Origin: Desulfofustis sp. PB-SRB1
GTDB lineage: Bacteria > Desulfobacterota > Desulfobulbia > Desulfobulbales > Desulfocapsaceae
Reading direction: 5' to 3'
DNA length: 64,000 nt
NCBI GenBank assembly: GCA_016722945.1
Contig: JAEQMT010000066.1
Coordinates: 238,249 to 302,248 of the forward strand
Under the pieces are notes generated by a model, which made no database searches, was not told the origin of the DNA, and saw only the letters and a list, made by a program, of their open reading frames with translations. Shown in pieces: positions 9,701 through 18,421 of this stretch (position 1 is its first letter; each line of letters opens with the position of its first letter). A program made the translations under genes and the position numbers.

Positions 9701-10482
9701 CCGATCACCTCAACGATTCAGGAACTTTGCTGCTGTTTAGATTCTACCTGAAAGAGGTATTCGTACCCTTGAGAAAATATGCCAAGATTTATCTGAGCGG
9801 CCCTTCAGCAAAATGGCTCAAACAACTAAGCTCCCAGCCCACAGGCCTTGTCGATGAGGTACTCATCGCCGTTGCCAGGAATAATTTCACCACCCACCGC
9901 TATCCTGAACTTAGCCAAAAGGAGTTTGCTGAAGCAGTGGAAAAAGCACGGGCTCACAACCTATACAACAAAGGCAAAAACCTCATTGACGCAATTCTTG
10001 AGCTGGCACGAATGCGCGAGGAGGCAGTCAGCCTTATCGTCAGATTATCAAGCAAAGCCAAAGCAATCGGCGCCGATACGGGCGAGATGGTTGAGGACTT
10101 TCATAGCCATCTTCACGAGATCCTGCCCGATGATTTTTTCTCCATTATATCAAGTACAGCCGCGCAAGATATGAAACGCCGCCTGCAGGCACTTTTCCTG
10201 CGCATTGAAAGAGGCTTTGCCAATCCTGCGAAAGATGGGCAAAAGCGAGCCATTATCAATCCCTTCATCAGTAAATTGAGGTCAGTCTCCGGTACTTCTG
10301 CGACCAATCGTGATGAGTGTAGAGAACACCTACAGGGTTTTCAAGAGGCTATTGCCGAACTGCGTATCGCGGTCTTTTCACCCGAGGTAAAGACAAAATG
10401 GAAAGTGTCGGAGAAAAAACTGCTTAATCTATGGAAGGAGGTCCAGACGCAGTGTACCGGCAGACCAGAAATCGGCGGTTGA
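6718..10482 (+). CDS. hrpA: ATP-dependent RNA helicase HrpA (DEAH box)
   Basis: Large DEAH-box RNA helicase; HrpA family members act on mRNA and on stalled ribosomes. The 1254-residue protein has Walker A GETGCGKTTQLP near residue 35, the DEAH box (VDEAHERSLNIDFL), a SAT motif, QRAGRCGRVGPG (motif VI), then the winged-helix, ratchet and OB domains and a long C-terminal HrpA-specific region. This length matches enterobacterial HrpA (about 1300) and not HrpB (about 820). It stands alone between a divergent galU-priA pair and a convergent CofD-family gene whose stop is 17 bases away. Confidence 0.95.
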   Translation: MEFSCPSHLPIAPYCDEISSLLKKHPVLIVAGETGCGKTTQLPKLCLTNHLDTSGIIGCTQPRRVAAASVAVRVSQELGKYGHLVGHKVRFHDKTTPHTRIKFMTDGILLAETRQDRMLQNYSTIIVDEAHERSLNIDFLLGYLTRLLKKREDLSVIITSATIDTKRFSSHFNDAPVVLIEGRSYPIDIRYEPIPDDDDQNNYLDHCVGVVKHLIANEPPGDTLVFLPTENDIHLAGKMLSDLGPNHLVLPLYGRLPFKDQQRIFTHTNKTKIVIATNVAETSVTVPGIRYVIDSGLARISRYNHRQRIVSLPVSRISQSSCNQRAGRCGRVGPGLCLRLFSYEDFLDRDQFSLPEIQRANLAEVILQMIYLGLGKPAEFDFIDPPSTASIRSGYRLLEELDALNPMQKLTKTGSIMARLPVDPLISRILIEASRRDCLREITIIAAALAIQDPRVRPPAQTSEADNAHATWHHPHSDFLAYINLWDHCFSEMKPFSWSALKRFCKTHYLSVQRMREWIDLHDQLRMLLTKRFKYRLNTRAAPYDAIHQSLLTGLFMFSASRQKSSTYSATNSREVVIHPSSSQCKKGGDLIMAAHFLRTSQLFAHTVAKIEPQWLENVAERWCSYHWTNIQWDKKSGRVIADEQVSLRGLIFISGRRVNYPHRDPQNIDQARELFIREGLLAGKLYKPPTFLKSNMALVDSYREYEDKIRQKNIIIDDEAMFGFYHNRLPADVYDSATLHRYLKREGGKRLTMTEEDILGRIPDRSEFFDYPDHLSYGNLTLPLSYHFEPGHPDDGVTVTIFVDLLDSVRDDFFEWLVPGLLVEKTLVILKGFPKRIRKQLVPLNHSAERLLDGMTPYQGNYYQQLAGRIFTLFKLGIQPDDWLRDIPDHLRMRFVIVDGTDKEITSGRDLGFLRKTMHGKNPHEQASIDKKAQEIIDQAAEKIFTDYQFDHYPNHLCLRNEVGEITGMRYAALDLASGQQGVKLIYVDSREEADHLNDSGTLLLFRFYLKEVFVPLRKYAKIYLSGPSAKWLKQLSSQPTGLVDEVLIAVARNNFTTHRYPELSQKEFAEAVEKARAHNLYNKGKNLIDAILELARMREEAVSLIVRLSSKAKAIGADTGEMVEDFHSHLHEILPDDFFSIISSTAAQDMKRRLQALFLRIERGFANPAKDGQKRAIINPFISKLRSVSGTSATNRDECREHLQGFQEAIAELRIAVFSPEVKTKWKVSEKKLLNLWKEVQTQCTGRPEIGG

Positions 10483-10499
10483 ACGCAACACGCCAGGCC

Positions 10500-12815
10500 T
10501 CACCGAACTTTATTCTGAGCAAAAATCTTGTCCCGGAAAAAATCAATCAGTCGCCGCCGACCATCTCTTGTTTTCATCAACTCAGGAATGAGATCGGATT
10601 TGGGTACGGTAAGCACCGACATCTTATACTCAATGTGATGGGCAAACCGATTATCCAGATACCACGCATAGAGGAGTCCCATTAATAGACCGGGGGGGGT
10701 GAAACCTTCTTCACCATTGATAATCCTGGTGAAATGAGTGGGATGTTGCTCAACCATTCTCGCCAAACGCAGATAATAACGAAGATCATTATCAGTCAGA
10801 AAACAATTCCGCTGGTCGGCAGTGACAAGCCACAACTGGTAAATCAGTCCGGTCTGCAGGCCTTCGTGAAAAATGGGGCTGAGACTTTTTTTATCCGCGT
10901 AATTGCCGAGAAGGGCCTGACCAACGGTGATGAGAAAGGCAATTTCAAGGTGGGTAGGGTCAAAAAAACGATCGCGGCGGATCTTGACCAGCCGGTCGGC
11001 CGGATCATAAAAAGAAAATACCCTGTCCCATCGCTGGTCACGATTCCACTGGCTTTCATCAACACAGCAGACTCCAGAAATGTTATGCAGATGAGAATAT
11101 GAGATGTCCTGATGTTTCCAAATTATATCGATTAAGGTGTGCCGTATGGTTGATCCACTCAATGGTCCCGTATCGTATGCACTGACGATCGGCAGCCGGT
11201 TTACCCAATCGGTTATAGTACGATATTTTCGGGCGGAGTGTTCAATAAAGCGCAAACCTGTTTGGGCAGGTTGAGATTGGCACACAACTGATTTATCGAC
11301 TGCAGCCGAATCTATTCTGTCAAGTTTGCGGGTCAGAAAAAGCGTCTTTACCGCATCTGCGACCTTACCCGGATCATGCTGGATCACATGGCGCTCACGC
11401 ATTGCCTTTTCTGAGAAAATAGGAGCTGCAATGGTAGCAAACCCCTGCCTGGTCAGGACATCGCGGTCCAGATAAATGGGGATTTTGTCTTCCAAGGCGT
11501 AATTCTCAATGATTGAGGCCGGAACATCGCTCAGATTAAGGCACAAAATCCTGTCAACCAGGGAGCCGATTCCACCCGGCACATTACGCTCGTATGCTCT
11601 AATCAGATCAGAGACATGAAACTTGCGCTCCGGATCGAGCACACTTCTATCCGTTTCTCCGCTCTGAACCCATATATTTGCCACCAGCAACTTCAGGGCC
11701 CGGCGGTTTTCCCGTAATTTTTCGACAATTGCCGGTACCTGTAACACAGGGATAATCGAGCTGTAGAGACTGCCGGGGGCGAACAAAATAATTTCGGCAG
11801 CCGAAATAATCTCCAGCAAATGAGCGGGTGCTATTGGTTCACCGGCAAAATCTACAAATACACGGTCAACGGGAAACCCACGCCGGGCGTTTGCCGATTT
11901 TGATTCTCCACGGATTTCCACCCCATTGGTATAGCGAAACCGAAGTTGGGCCTGGATGAGACAAGACGGCATAACAGCCTGCGGCGGCGCCCCGATAATC
12001 TCGGCACACCCGGCAAGACCATCAAGTATCTGAGGTTCATACCGATGAATATGATCTAACGAGGCGTCCGTGAAAACATCATCCGGCAGCGCCTGATACA
12101 TGGCCGCGCAGATAAGAAGATTTCCCAGACAGTGCGGGCGGGACAACGTTGTTTTAAAACGCGAGTCAGTCCGCAGAACATGGAACAGTCCCCCGAGATA
12201 CGTATGTATCTGTGCCGGCAGGAAATCGCCCGTGACCACCCCGCTTTCAAGCAGTGAGTCAATGGACTCAGGCGGTTTTGTAAAGCGAAAATTGAACAGG
12301 TAGGCCAAGGCCTCGACACACTGATGGGCACTATCTTCGCCCAGATCATAGCGCTGCATGAGCAGGTTCTTCTGAACCGAAGAGAGCAATACATGTCTGA
12401 TATCGCCAATCCCTATAATTGGCAGGTCTTTCAGCAATTCACCGGTCGCTCCACCATCATCGGTTACACAGACAATCGCCGTGGTGCACGGAAATACCGC
12501 TTTAATCCCGGCAAAGGGGTGAGTCACCCACCAGCCCTGCCTGCTGTCGCCCCCCAGCACATTGGAAAGACCGGTTCCACCGCCAAATACCACCACTTTG
12601 GTATCCGCCACCACTGCCTGCCTGATACGTTCGGCAACCTCAGCGAGCAGCAGGCGGGTATGAGCATCCACCACCGGTGGTGGGCCTGACAACACCAGAT
12701 TGACGAGTTTTTCAGAAAAACTGTCCTGGCCCACCAGATCAAAGGGAGCCAGGTACGGTTTGCTCAGCGCCGCAAAAAGCTCTGCATTGTCGTGGGCAAA
12801 ACGATGGTCGATCAT
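10500..12815 (-). CDS. Long CofD/YvcK-family protein with large C-terminal extension
   Basis: The CofD/YvcK fold binds UDP-sugars (YvcK) or transfers phospholactate-type groups (CofD). The signature VVFGGGTGLSNVLGG lies near residue 75 and is followed by VTDDGGATGELL and GIGDIRH, the classical YvcK glycine-rich sites. A typical YvcK is about 320 residues, but this one is 771. There are about 70 residues before the core and about 340 after it. The tail has no domain I recognise; it is rich in W, Y, H and R. kdsB lies 46 bases upstream on the same strand. The core assignment is firm, but substrate and function of the tail are unknown. Confidence 0.85.
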   Translation of the reverse strand: MIDHRFAHDNAELFAALSKPYLAPFDLVGQDSFSEKLVNLVLSGPPPVVDAHTRLLLAEVAERIRQAVVADTKVVVFGGGTGLSNVLGGDSRQGWWVTHPFAGIKAVFPCTTAIVCVTDDGGATGELLKDLPIIGIGDIRHVLLSSVQKNLLMQRYDLGEDSAHQCVEALAYLFNFRFTKPPESIDSLLESGVVTGDFLPAQIHTYLGGLFHVLRTDSRFKTTLSRPHCLGNLLICAAMYQALPDDVFTDASLDHIHRYEPQILDGLAGCAEIIGAPPQAVMPSCLIQAQLRFRYTNGVEIRGESKSANARRGFPVDRVFVDFAGEPIAPAHLLEIISAAEIILFAPGSLYSSIIPVLQVPAIVEKLRENRRALKLLVANIWVQSGETDRSVLDPERKFHVSDLIRAYERNVPGGIGSLVDRILCLNLSDVPASIIENYALEDKIPIYLDRDVLTRQGFATIAAPIFSEKAMRERHVIQHDPGKVADAVKTLFLTRKLDRIDSAAVDKSVVCQSQPAQTGLRFIEHSARKYRTITDWVNRLPIVSAYDTGPLSGSTIRHTLIDIIWKHQDISYSHLHNISGVCCVDESQWNRDQRWDRVFSFYDPADRLVKIRRDRFFDPTHLEIAFLITVGQALLGNYADKKSLSPIFHEGLQTGLIYQLWLVTADQRNCFLTDNDLRYYLRLARMVEQHPTHFTRIINGEEGFTPPGLLMGLLYAWYLDNRFAHHIEYKMSVLTVPKSDLIPELMKTRDGRRRLIDFFRDKIFAQNKVR

Positions 12816-12861
12816 GGATTATTTTTGCTCAGAAAAATACATGGTGCACCAATTCCGCCCG

Positions 12862-13683
12862 TTACGACCTCAGGCAATGATCAGCCATAAGAATCTCACC
12901 GGCCCGTTCGAGTTCCTGCTGAGTATCGATTTCAATTGAATCATGCTCGGAGATCACCACTTTTATGGGATAGCCGTGTTCCAGAGCCCGCAGCTGTTCA
13001 AGTTTTTCACACCGCTCCCACTCCCCTTCCGGCAGCGATGCGAAGGTGTCAAGAAAATGTTTGCGATACCCATAAAAGCCGAGGTGCTTAAAATAATCGG
13101 GCTTGCTATCCGATCCATTTCGAACGTAAGGAATGGTAGATCTGGAAAAATACAGGGCGTTTCCCCGGCGATCGATTATACTCTTGACATGGTTGGGGTC
13201 GCCTATCTCCTGCTCTCGCACCACCTTAAACACCGCTGTTGTCATGACAATTCCAGGGTCAGCATGCAGCAGTGACACGATGAGCGCAACGATCTCAGGA
13301 TTGAAAAGGGGCTGGTCACCCTGAATGTTTACGACAATATCATCATCTCCGAGTTTCAGCAGGTTGGCGGCTTCACTCAACCGATCAGTACCGCAACGAT
13401 GGTGTGAACCGGTCATCACCCAGCTGCCGCCAAAACCTTGGACCGCCATGGCGATCTCTTCACTGTCAGTGGCAACAACGACCTTGCTCAAACAGGCGGT
13501 ACGGCAGGCTCGTTCCACGACATGCTGGATAATCGGCTTGCCGCCAAGAAGTGCCAGCGGTTTGCCGGGGAAGCGCGACGACTCGTAGCGGGCGGGAATG
13601 AGACCGACGACATCATTACCACCTTTAGTCAGGCTTTGATGTGCGTTAGAATCACTTTTTTTTTGCTTATGGACCACTCTCAC
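12862..13683 (-). CDS. kdsB: 3-deoxy-manno-octulosonate cytidylyltransferase
   Basis: Activates Kdo as CMP-Kdo for lipid A-core assembly, so the organism makes LPS. Signatures include VGLIPARYESSRFPGKPL, VNIQGDQPL and the late HLGFYGYR. KdsB is usually near 250 residues, and here the first in-frame start (GTG at 13683) gives about 24 extra residues before the conserved strand, with a run of nine A bases inside them. No ATG lies closer in frame. Either the GTG is used or an indel in the A-run hides the real start. Its 5' end overlaps the 5' end of rsmJ on the other strand by 15 bases. Confidence 0.92.
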   Translation of the reverse strand: MRVVHKQKKSDSNAHQSLTKGGNDVVGLIPARYESSRFPGKPLALLGGKPIIQHVVERACRTACLSKVVVATDSEEIAMAVQGFGGSWVMTGSHHRCGTDRLSEAANLLKLGDDDIVVNIQGDQPLFNPEIVALIVSLLHADPGIVMTTAVFKVVREQEIGDPNHVKSIIDRRGNALYFSRSTIPYVRNGSDSKPDYFKHLGFYGYRKHFLDTFASLPEGEWERCEKLEQLRALEHGYPIKVVISEHDSIEIDTQQELERAGEILMADHCLRS

Positions 13684-14463
13684 CTCTTTTGCGTTCTTTT
13701 TAGCTCACCTGAGAACAAAGCATTGTCGCGGCAACTTGCTCAGGAGCTTCAGGTCACACTGCTTGACGATGCTGATGCAACAACCCCCTTCCGCTTCCAC
13801 TACGAAGGCACTATTCTGCATTTGAGCGTTTATAAAGACAACGCTCTTTGCGGTACGCTGGTGGTCGACTTCTCCTCCCCATCCTTTTCCCACCGTCTCA
13901 ACACCAGCATGCGCATCAACCAGCCGCTGGCCAGGGCGGTTGGCGTCAAGCGCGGTTTTCGACCGCTGGTATGCGATCTTACCGCCGGGCTCGGCACCGA
14001 TGGTATGGTACTGGCGGCTCTTGGCTGCCGGGTAACAATGGTTGAGCGATGTTTGCCGCTCTATCTGCTGCTCAGAGATGGACTCCGCAGAGCCGCTGAA
14101 ATAGATCGCCTGAGGGCCGGTGTCGAGAGAATTCGCATCCACCATATGGATGCTGCCCGCTTCATCGAGACCACGGAACCGGATTATGACACCATCTATC
14201 TCGACCCCATGTATCCACTCGTCAAAAAATCAGCACGTGCCAAGCTGCATGCCAGACTGCTGCGAATAGTGGCCGGCGACGACTATGACGCGCCTCATCT
14301 TCTCCAAACTGCACTAAATTCGCCGGTTAAGCGCGTGGTCGTCAAACGTGGACGAACCATAGCTTCGCTGGGCAGCCAAACACCCGCGTTCGCCGTAACC
14401 AGCAAGCAACTCAGATATGATGTCCACATCAACCCTACTTGTGATACTTGCCCCCCTGATTGA
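13669..14463 (+). CDS. rsmJ: 16S rRNA m2G1516 methyltransferase RsmJ
   Basis: SAM-dependent methyltransferase that modifies a guanosine in the 3' minor domain of 16S rRNA. From the ATG at 13669 it is 264 residues. It has the RsmJ features RINQPLARAVG, the SAM-binding DLTAGLGTDGMVLAALG, VERCLPLYLLL, and the catalytic IYLDPMYP. The frame is open upstream of 13669, but that stretch is inside kdsB on the other strand and shows no homology. The 3' end overlaps rlmH tail-to-tail by 29 bases. Confidence 0.9.
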   Translation: MDHSHLFCVLFSSPENKALSRQLAQELQVTLLDDADATTPFRFHYEGTILHLSVYKDNALCGTLVVDFSSPSFSHRLNTSMRINQPLARAVGVKRGFRPLVCDLTAGLGTDGMVLAALGCRVTMVERCLPLYLLLRDGLRRAAEIDRLRAGVERIRIHHMDAARFIETTEPDYDTIYLDPMYPLVKKSARAKLHARLLRIVAGDDYDAPHLLQTALNSPVKRVVVKRGRTIASLGSQTPAFAVTSKQLRYDVHINPTCDTCPPD

Positions 14464-14905
14464 TGGTGCAGGCACGGTAGAGTTGCTCAACCAGTAACAC
14501 CCGGCACATATCGTGCGTGAATGTCATCTGAGAAAGCGACAATAGCAAATCGGCCCGTTTCCGATCTCTATCGGTAAAGCCAAGGGGACCGCCGACAACA
14601 AAACTGAGCAGCCTCCTTCCTCGTTCCTCCATAGTCTTTAGAAAATCCGCCAGCCCCTGAGAGCTGTACTGTTTTCCCCGTTGATCAAGAAAAATGAGAA
14701 ACGACTCCTGATTTACACGGTTCAGAAGAAGTCCTGATTCTACCTCCTGCCTGTGTCTTTCTTGTATTGTGGGGGAAGAGTGCACCTTCACTTCACGAAG
14801 ACTTACCGTTACATAATTTCTGAGTCTACCAAGATAATCATCAAGTGCCTCTTCCAGGTAGCCATGCTTGACCTTGCCCGGCGCGAGGATCTCAATCTTC
14901 ACCAC
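14435..14905 (-). CDS. rlmH: 23S rRNA pseudouridine-1915 N3-methyltransferase RlmH
   Basis: SPOUT-class methyltransferase that acts on assembled 70S ribosomes. The 156-residue length matches the family. The C-terminal knot is intact: FVVGGPLGF, LSLSQMTFTHDM and RVLLVEQLYRACTI, ending GGKYHK as in E. coli YbeA. The start is GTG (two in tandem at 14905 and 14902). It follows a YkgJ-family gene after 29 bases on the same strand. Confidence 0.95.
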   Translation of the reverse strand: MVKIEILAPGKVKHGYLEEALDDYLGRLRNYVTVSLREVKVHSSPTIQERHRQEVESGLLLNRVNQESFLIFLDQRGKQYSSQGLADFLKTMEERGRRLLSFVVGGPLGFTDRDRKRADLLLSLSQMTFTHDMCRVLLVEQLYRACTINQGGKYHK

Positions 14906-14934
14906 GGCTGATCACCCATCAGGCAGATTTTCAC

Positions 14935-15363
14935 TCATCTCTGGCCCGATTTGTTACGACAGTCAAAATAGCGACAAAACAGTGCATGCGGAAGAGATTT
15001 GTTGAGGCCGGGGCAGGATGAGGAAATGATCGCGAAGTTGTCCGGATCACCCAGTTGTTCAATCAACGGCCATTGGGCACAGCGGGTGGGGCGGGCATGG
15101 TGGATTTCACAGCCGTGGCGCCGGTAGAAGATACAGTGCCCGTCCACGGTTTTCATCTGCACGGTGGATCCCGTCACCCGCCAGTATTGTTTCTCCGCCT
15201 CTTCCCTGCTTATTGCCAGAGCAGCAAGCATCCGTTTCTGGTCATCTTCGTTCAGGGAAACGGTGGTTTCACCCTGACAGCAAAAACCGCATCGTGTGCA
15301 GCAAAACAGCTCACCGACCAAGACCTCCTTGGAGTGACTTGAATCTGAACTATCGTTGCTCAT
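14935..15363 (-). CDS. YkgJ-family cysteine-cluster protein
   Basis: Small protein of 142 residues with the CxxCGxCCxG cluster near its N-terminus (CTRCGFCCQG) and a second part with HCIFYRRHGCEIH and RPTRCAQWP. This is the YkgJ/UPF0153 pattern, thought to bind a zinc or iron-sulfur centre. The biochemical role of the family is unknown. It is upstream of rlmH on the same strand and may share its transcript. Confidence 0.85.
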   Translation of the reverse strand: MSNDSSDSSHSKEVLVGELFCCTRCGFCCQGETTVSLNEDDQKRMLAALAISREEAEKQYWRVTGSTVQMKTVDGHCIFYRRHGCEIHHARPTRCAQWPLIEQLGDPDNFAIISSSCPGLNKSLPHALFCRYFDCRNKSGQR

Positions 15364-15397
15364 TTAATTCCGTCAGCAGAATCAACTAAAAATAGAA

Positions 15398-15430
15398 GGC
15401 GCCTTGAAAAGGCCATTGTGCAAGGTTCCC
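15398..15430 (-). repeat. Internally deleted copy of the dispersed repeat (copy G)
   Basis: Thirty-three bases that join one end of the dispersed repeat (GGCGCCTTGAAAA) directly to the other (GGCCATTGTGCAAGGTTCCC), with the middle missing. It abuts the algH stop codon at 15431, echoing the way other copies sit at gene 3' ends. Confidence 0.6.
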
Positions 15431-16012
15431 CTATGCGGTACCGACAACATCACCAAAGGTCGCTATATCGATGCCATAGGCAATTGCGGCTCGCTGCCAC
15501 TTCAGATCATCTTCCACCTGAAAGATAATCTGCTCATCTCCTGGCAAACTAAGCCATCCATCAGCAACCAGTTCAGCCTCGAGCTGCCCCGGTCCCCAGC
15601 CGGCGTATCCCAGGATCAGAAGATATTGCTTGGGTCCGTGCCCCCGTGAAATTTCCTCTAAAAGTTTGATCTCCCTGGATATTGCCAGATGTTCATTTAT
15701 TTCGACCTTGTTGTCCGTATCAAAATCGTTGCCGTATAAAATAAACGCCGCTTCAAGGTCGACCGGTCCGCCAATATAGACCGGTGGCAACGGCCCATCG
15801 GGGAGAGGCAGCTTAGAACTGTTTAAAATATCGCTGACCCGCAAGGACTCGTGTGGTTTATTCACCGCCACCCCCATCGCGCCTTCCTGTCCGTGGGCGC
15901 AAATCAATATCACCTGCTCCATAAACCGGGGATCCGGCATTTTCGGGGTAGACAATAAAAAAGAACCGGTAAGATTGTCGATGACCGGGGTGTGTTTCTC
16001 ATCCATATTCAT
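15431..16012 (-). CDS. algH: YqgE/AlgH family protein
   Basis: UPF0301 family protein of 193 residues. Visible family features are LTGSFLLSTPKMPDPRF at the start, VILICAHGQEGAMGVAVNKP, PVYIGGPV and GYAGWGPGQLEAEL. Proteins of this fold were linked to alginate regulation in Pseudomonas, but a general biochemical activity is not established. It is a single gene with a deleted repeat copy abutting its stop. Confidence 0.93.
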   Translation of the reverse strand: MNMDEKHTPVIDNLTGSFLLSTPKMPDPRFMEQVILICAHGQEGAMGVAVNKPHESLRVSDILNSSKLPLPDGPLPPVYIGGPVDLEAAFILYGNDFDTDNKVEINEHLAISREIKLLEEISRGHGPKQYLLILGYAGWGPGQLEAELVADGWLSLPGDEQIIFQVEDDLKWQRAAIAYGIDIATFGDVVGTA

Positions 16013-16204
16013 TTCCGTACCGCTATGAAAAGTGTAACAGCCATGATATCCCCAAAAGAAATTCAGTGCGTCCGGTTAGATAGATCAGCTTGATAATTGG
16101 TGTTCAAGGTGGTGATCAAGTATTTTGATGCCATTTTTCTCTCGGTATTCTAGTGTGTGTTCTAAAGTGATTCCAGCATCAATCATAACCACATCTTACA
16201 ATTC

Positions 16205-18409
16205 ATGGAAGATTTACTGAAAACAATTATTTCCCGCGACTGTTACGATCCCTTTACAGTACTCGGTCTCCACGTCGATGAAGTGAATCGTGGGTACCGG
16301 ATCCTCCGTACCTATCAGCCCCACGCCTCGCAGGTAATGCTTGTCACCGGCGATAAGAAGTTTGAGATGTCACGGATTCACCCCGAAGGGATTTTTGAAA
16401 TACGGATTAACAGTGGTGAACTCCCTTACCAAAATCTTGATCCATTTGATTACCGGTATGAGATCACTTATTTTGATGCCAATAGTAAACTGATCAACGA
16501 CCCGTATCGCTTCCCGGTCCAAATGTCGGACACTGATCAATATCTCTTTAATTCGGGCACCAACTATTGCCTTTACAACCTGATGGGGGCGCAGCTTGTC
16601 AGCATAGAAAATATCAGCGGCACGCTTTTTCGCGTCTGGGCCCCCAATGCGCGTTCAGTTTCGGTGATCGGCCATTTCAACGGCTGGGACGGCCGGGTAC
16701 ACCAGATGCGGGTTCTCGGGAGTTCCGGTATATGGGAGCTGTTTATTCCCGGACTTGTCGAAAACGAATTATATCGATTTCAGATTAAAACAACATCGGG
16801 ACACTTCCTGGAGAAATCTGATCCGTTTCAATTCTACGGTGAAATCCGACCACACACTGCATCCGTCATCAGAAATATCAACCGTTATAACTGGAAGGAC
16901 GATTCCTACCTGCAAAAGCGTGCACAACACCCTTCTCATCAGCGTCCCATGGCCATTTATGAGGTTCACCCCGGCTCATGGCGGCGCGACCCCGGCCAAC
17001 CTGATCGTTTCCTTAGCTTTATCGAACTGGCCGACCAGTTGATCCCTTATGTCAAGGATCTCGGCTTCACCCACATCGAGTTGCTCCCGGTGATGGAGCA
17101 TCCCCTGGATGAGTCATGGGGCTATCAGGTGACCGGATCGTTTGGCCTGACCAGCCGCTATGGCGTACCCGATGATTTCATGTACTTTGTGGATCAGTGC
17201 CACGCCAGCGACATCGGCGTCATCCTGGATTGGGTGCCCGCTCATTTCCCCAAAGATCCGCACAGTCTCATGCGGTTTGACGGTACAGCCCTGTACGAGC
17301 ATGAAGACCCCCGGCTGGGAGAGCATCCCGAATGGGGCACCTTGATCTATAACTACGGCCGCCGTGAAGTAAGCAACTACCTCATCGCCAGCGCCCTGTT
17401 CTGGCTGGACAAATATCACATAGACGGCTTACGGGTCGATGCGGTGGCCTCAATGCTCTACCTCAACTACGCCAGAGAGGATGGGCAGTGGATACCCAAC
17501 TGTTACGGCGGCAAGGAAAATCTTGAGGCAATTGAATTTCTCAAACACCTCAACTCAGTTATCTCTCAGCGCTTTCCTCATGCCCTGATGATTGCCGAGG
17601 AATCGACAAGCTTCTACGGGGTTTCCAAGCCAACGGATCAGGGCGGGCTTGGATTTGACTATAAATGGAATATGGGCTGGATGAATGATACCCTGAGTTA
17701 TTTTGCCAAAGACCCCATCTATCGCAAGTACCACCACAATGCCCTCACCTTCTCGCTGATGTACGCCTTTTCCGAAAATTTTATTCTGCCCCTTTCTCAT
17801 GACGAGATGGTGCACGGCAAACATTCGCTGCTGCAAAAAATGCCCGGTGATGACTGGCAGAAGTTTGCCAACCTGCGCCTGCTCTTGTTGTCCATGTACC
17901 TCCATCCCGGTAAAAAGCTGCTCTTCATGGGTTCAGAGTTTGCCCAGATATCTGAGTGGTATTGCAAGCAAAGTCTGGACTGGCACCTTATGGAAGATGA
18001 TTCCCGCCATTTTCTAATGTATCAATATGTTCGATCGCTCAATCATTTTTATCGGGACAATGGTGCCCTCTGGGAACAGGACTGTAACCACAACGGGTTT
18101 CAATGGCTCGATTTTGCCGATCAACAGCGTTCAATTATCTCTTTTGCCAGATATGCACAACATGGTGATGATCATCTTGTCTGCCTGCTCAACTTCACTC
18201 CGCAGACCTGGCACCACTACCAGCTGGGAATCCCCCGTCTCACCGCCTATGAAATTGTATTTAATTCCGATTACACCGAGTATGGCGGAACCACCTCGGG
18301 CAGCTACGAACAGCTGGAACCAATTGACCAGCCTTTTGCCCGGGCACCCTGCCATACCACGGTATCCGTCCCGCCTTTGGGCGGTATTATATTACGACCA
18401 CTGCAATAA
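16205..18409 (+). CDS. glgB: 1,4-alpha-glucan branching enzyme GlgB
   Basis: GH13 enzyme that forms alpha-1,6 branches in glycogen. The 734-residue protein has an N-terminal CBM48 pair (FRVWAPNARSVSVIGHFNGW about residue 145), then the catalytic barrel with GLRVDAVASMLYLNY (nucleophile Asp), MIAEEST (acid/base Glu) and PLSHDEMVHG (third carboxylate), and a C-terminal all-beta domain. The length is normal for a two-CBM48 GlgB. No other glycogen gene is in the window. A small gene follows 12 bases downstream on the same strand and is probably co-transcribed. Confidence 0.97.
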   Translation: MEDLLKTIISRDCYDPFTVLGLHVDEVNRGYRILRTYQPHASQVMLVTGDKKFEMSRIHPEGIFEIRINSGELPYQNLDPFDYRYEITYFDANSKLINDPYRFPVQMSDTDQYLFNSGTNYCLYNLMGAQLVSIENISGTLFRVWAPNARSVSVIGHFNGWDGRVHQMRVLGSSGIWELFIPGLVENELYRFQIKTTSGHFLEKSDPFQFYGEIRPHTASVIRNINRYNWKDDSYLQKRAQHPSHQRPMAIYEVHPGSWRRDPGQPDRFLSFIELADQLIPYVKDLGFTHIELLPVMEHPLDESWGYQVTGSFGLTSRYGVPDDFMYFVDQCHASDIGVILDWVPAHFPKDPHSLMRFDGTALYEHEDPRLGEHPEWGTLIYNYGRREVSNYLIASALFWLDKYHIDGLRVDAVASMLYLNYAREDGQWIPNCYGGKENLEAIEFLKHLNSVISQRFPHALMIAEESTSFYGVSKPTDQGGLGFDYKWNMGWMNDTLSYFAKDPIYRKYHHNALTFSLMYAFSENFILPLSHDEMVHGKHSLLQKMPGDDWQKFANLRLLLLSMYLHPGKKLLFMGSEFAQISEWYCKQSLDWHLMEDDSRHFLMYQYVRSLNHFYRDNGALWEQDCNHNGFQWLDFADQQRSIISFARYAQHGDDHLVCLLNFTPQTWHHYQLGIPRLTAYEIVFNSDYTEYGGTTSGSYEQLEPIDQPFARAPCHTTVSVPPLGGIILRPLQ

Positions 18410-18421
18410 GGGAGGGTTGAT

